Shown piece after piece: positions 63,418 through 64,000 of a stretch of 64,000 nucleotides of DNA. Position 1 is the stretch's first letter; each line of letters opens with the position of its first letter. A program made the translations under genes and the position numbers. The notes under the pieces were generated by a model, which ran no database searches, was not told the origin of the DNA, and was given only the letters and a program-made list of their open reading frames with translations. The DNA is from Spirochaetia bacterium UBA2205 (GTDB lineage Bacteria > Spirochaetota > UBA4802 > UB4802), in contig DCUV01000057.1 in assembly GCA_002328585.1 (NCBI GenBank), forward strand, positions 1 through 64,000, written 5' to 3'.

Positions 63418-63742
63418 GTAAAATCAAGAAATTGTTTTATAACATTAATATACACCATCTCGATTGCCCACAGTACAATTCAAAGTATCAATAAATAGAG
63501 AGGAGTTGCCCATAGCCGGTCTACAGCCATCCATACGGGATGGGAATAATCAGCAACAGCCACCCTGAACTTTGATTCAGAATCTAATTATGGAGATTCC
63601 GAATTAAGCCCAGAACGACGTTTATCAATAATTCTATTTTCAAAGGAGAAATCATTTTTTGATAATATGATTCTTCCTCACCATTTTTATCTTAACATAT
63701 CCCATTAATATTTACCATTGAAAATTTATGAGAATATATTTT
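63418..63742. other. Intergenic region with dispersed repeat
   Basis: 325 bases, no gene. Around 63551-63620 it carries CCCTGAACTTTGATTCAGAA and TCTAATTATGGAGATTCCGA/ATTAAGCCCAGAACGAC, a degraded copy of the dispersed repeat family seen elsewhere in the window. Confidence 0.55.
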
Positions 63743-63999
63743 CATTTTCCCTCAAGCTCATCTTCATTGACACTAAATTTATAGATATGCAACATATCCC
63801 GTTTCCATTTTGCTAAATTATCAGCTCTTTTTTTTCTATAAATCATCATTGCTATTTGATCTTTTACTTTGTCAAAAGATATAATCTGCTTTTCAGTTTT
63901 TCCTTTCTGATTTGTATAGGTTGTAAAGCGTGTATCTTTGTATTTTTCATATTCATCACGTACTTCCTTAGGAGTTACGGTTACATCCCTACCAGCAAT
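63743..63999 (-). CDS. C-terminal end of a probable SurA/parvulin-like protein (runs off the right edge)
   Basis: On the minus strand the frame is open from the window edge to the TGA at 63745-63743, giving 85 residues (for example VTPKEVRDEYEKYKDTRFTT near the start, then SFDKVKDQIAMMIYRKKRAD and HIYKFSVNEDELEGK at the end). The pattern TPKEVRDEYEKY and FDKVKDQIAMMI is typical of the helical end of SurA-like periplasmic chaperones/peptidyl-prolyl isomerases. It has no start in the window, so it would be missed by a start-based search. The assignment is moderate. Confidence 0.55.
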
Positions 64000-64000
64000 A

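Noticed and set aside
1..64000. CRISPR arrays, prophage, insertion sequences or integrated islands
   Set aside because: No regular direct-repeat array, integrase, transposase or structural phage gene was seen; gene content is continuous core metabolism.

Overview
This window reads as a chromosome segment of an AT-rich (roughly 35% GC by eye), Gram-negative-type bacterium. Its mix of genes (a membrane-anchored AraC-type regulator, a UPF0182 giant membrane protein, class III fructose-1,6-bisphosphatase, paired ferredoxin-thioredoxin reductase and glutaredoxin, acyl-CoA ligases and an IpdAB-like CoA transferase) would fit an environmental spirochaete or a similar lineage. That placement is inference only; no rRNA is present to settle it. 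No phage, insertion sequence, CRISPR array or integrated island is visible. The accessory content is in the intergenic DNA: dispersed palindromic repeats, a structured GC-rich inverted repeat, and a strikingly over-represented short word, GCGATAGTT.

Layout. 1-9 kb: 3' part of pheT, a membrane-anchored unknown, UPF0182, an MFS transporter and a FadD-type ligase. 9-15.5 kb: DUF2889 gene, then a thiamine operon on the minus strand led by a TPP riboswitch with an intrinsic terminator (thiC-thiM-thi4-thiE-thiL), then a ferredoxin-thioredoxin reductase/glutaredoxin pair. 16-24.7 kb: small membrane protein, yggS-proC-M23 peptidase, a nucleotidyltransferase/HAD pair, and an Smr protein, SDR epimerase and MutS2. 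24.8-34 kb: GH13 glucosidase and class II aldolase, a PIN/RHH toxin-antitoxin pair, AraC-like regulator divergent from a long-chain acyl-CoA synthetase with a 22-bp palindrome between them, a methyltransferase and a NUDIX protein with an unexplained C-terminal half. 34-43 kb: EF-G, a GT-B-like protein of unknown function, a two-subunit CoA transferase, and NagD-like, PHP and DUF72 proteins. 43-52.5 kb: glnS with tRNA-Gln(CUG), an ion transporter, STAS and HD-GYP proteins, trpS, HtrA and ApbE. 52.5-64 kb: alpha/beta hydrolase, DUF151 nuclease-like protein, FBPase, the complete F1Fo ATP synthase operon (atpI-B-E-F-H-A-G-D-C), a HicB-like protein and the 3' end of a probable SurA/parvulin-like gene.

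How genes work together. The thiamine operon makes the pyrimidine with ThiC and the thiazole with a His-type Thi4 (not ThiG/H/S), couples them with ThiE and phosphorylates with ThiL; ThiM salvages thiazole, and the riboswitch shuts the unit off when TPP is abundant. Two acyl-CoA ligases, a CoA transferase and DUF2889 suggest organic-acid or fatty-acid use. FBPase III and a class II aldolase point to gluconeogenesis. Most genes look ordinary; the least explained signals are the HIP1-like word, the dispersed repeats, the hairpin at the atpF stop codon and the GT-B-like protein.
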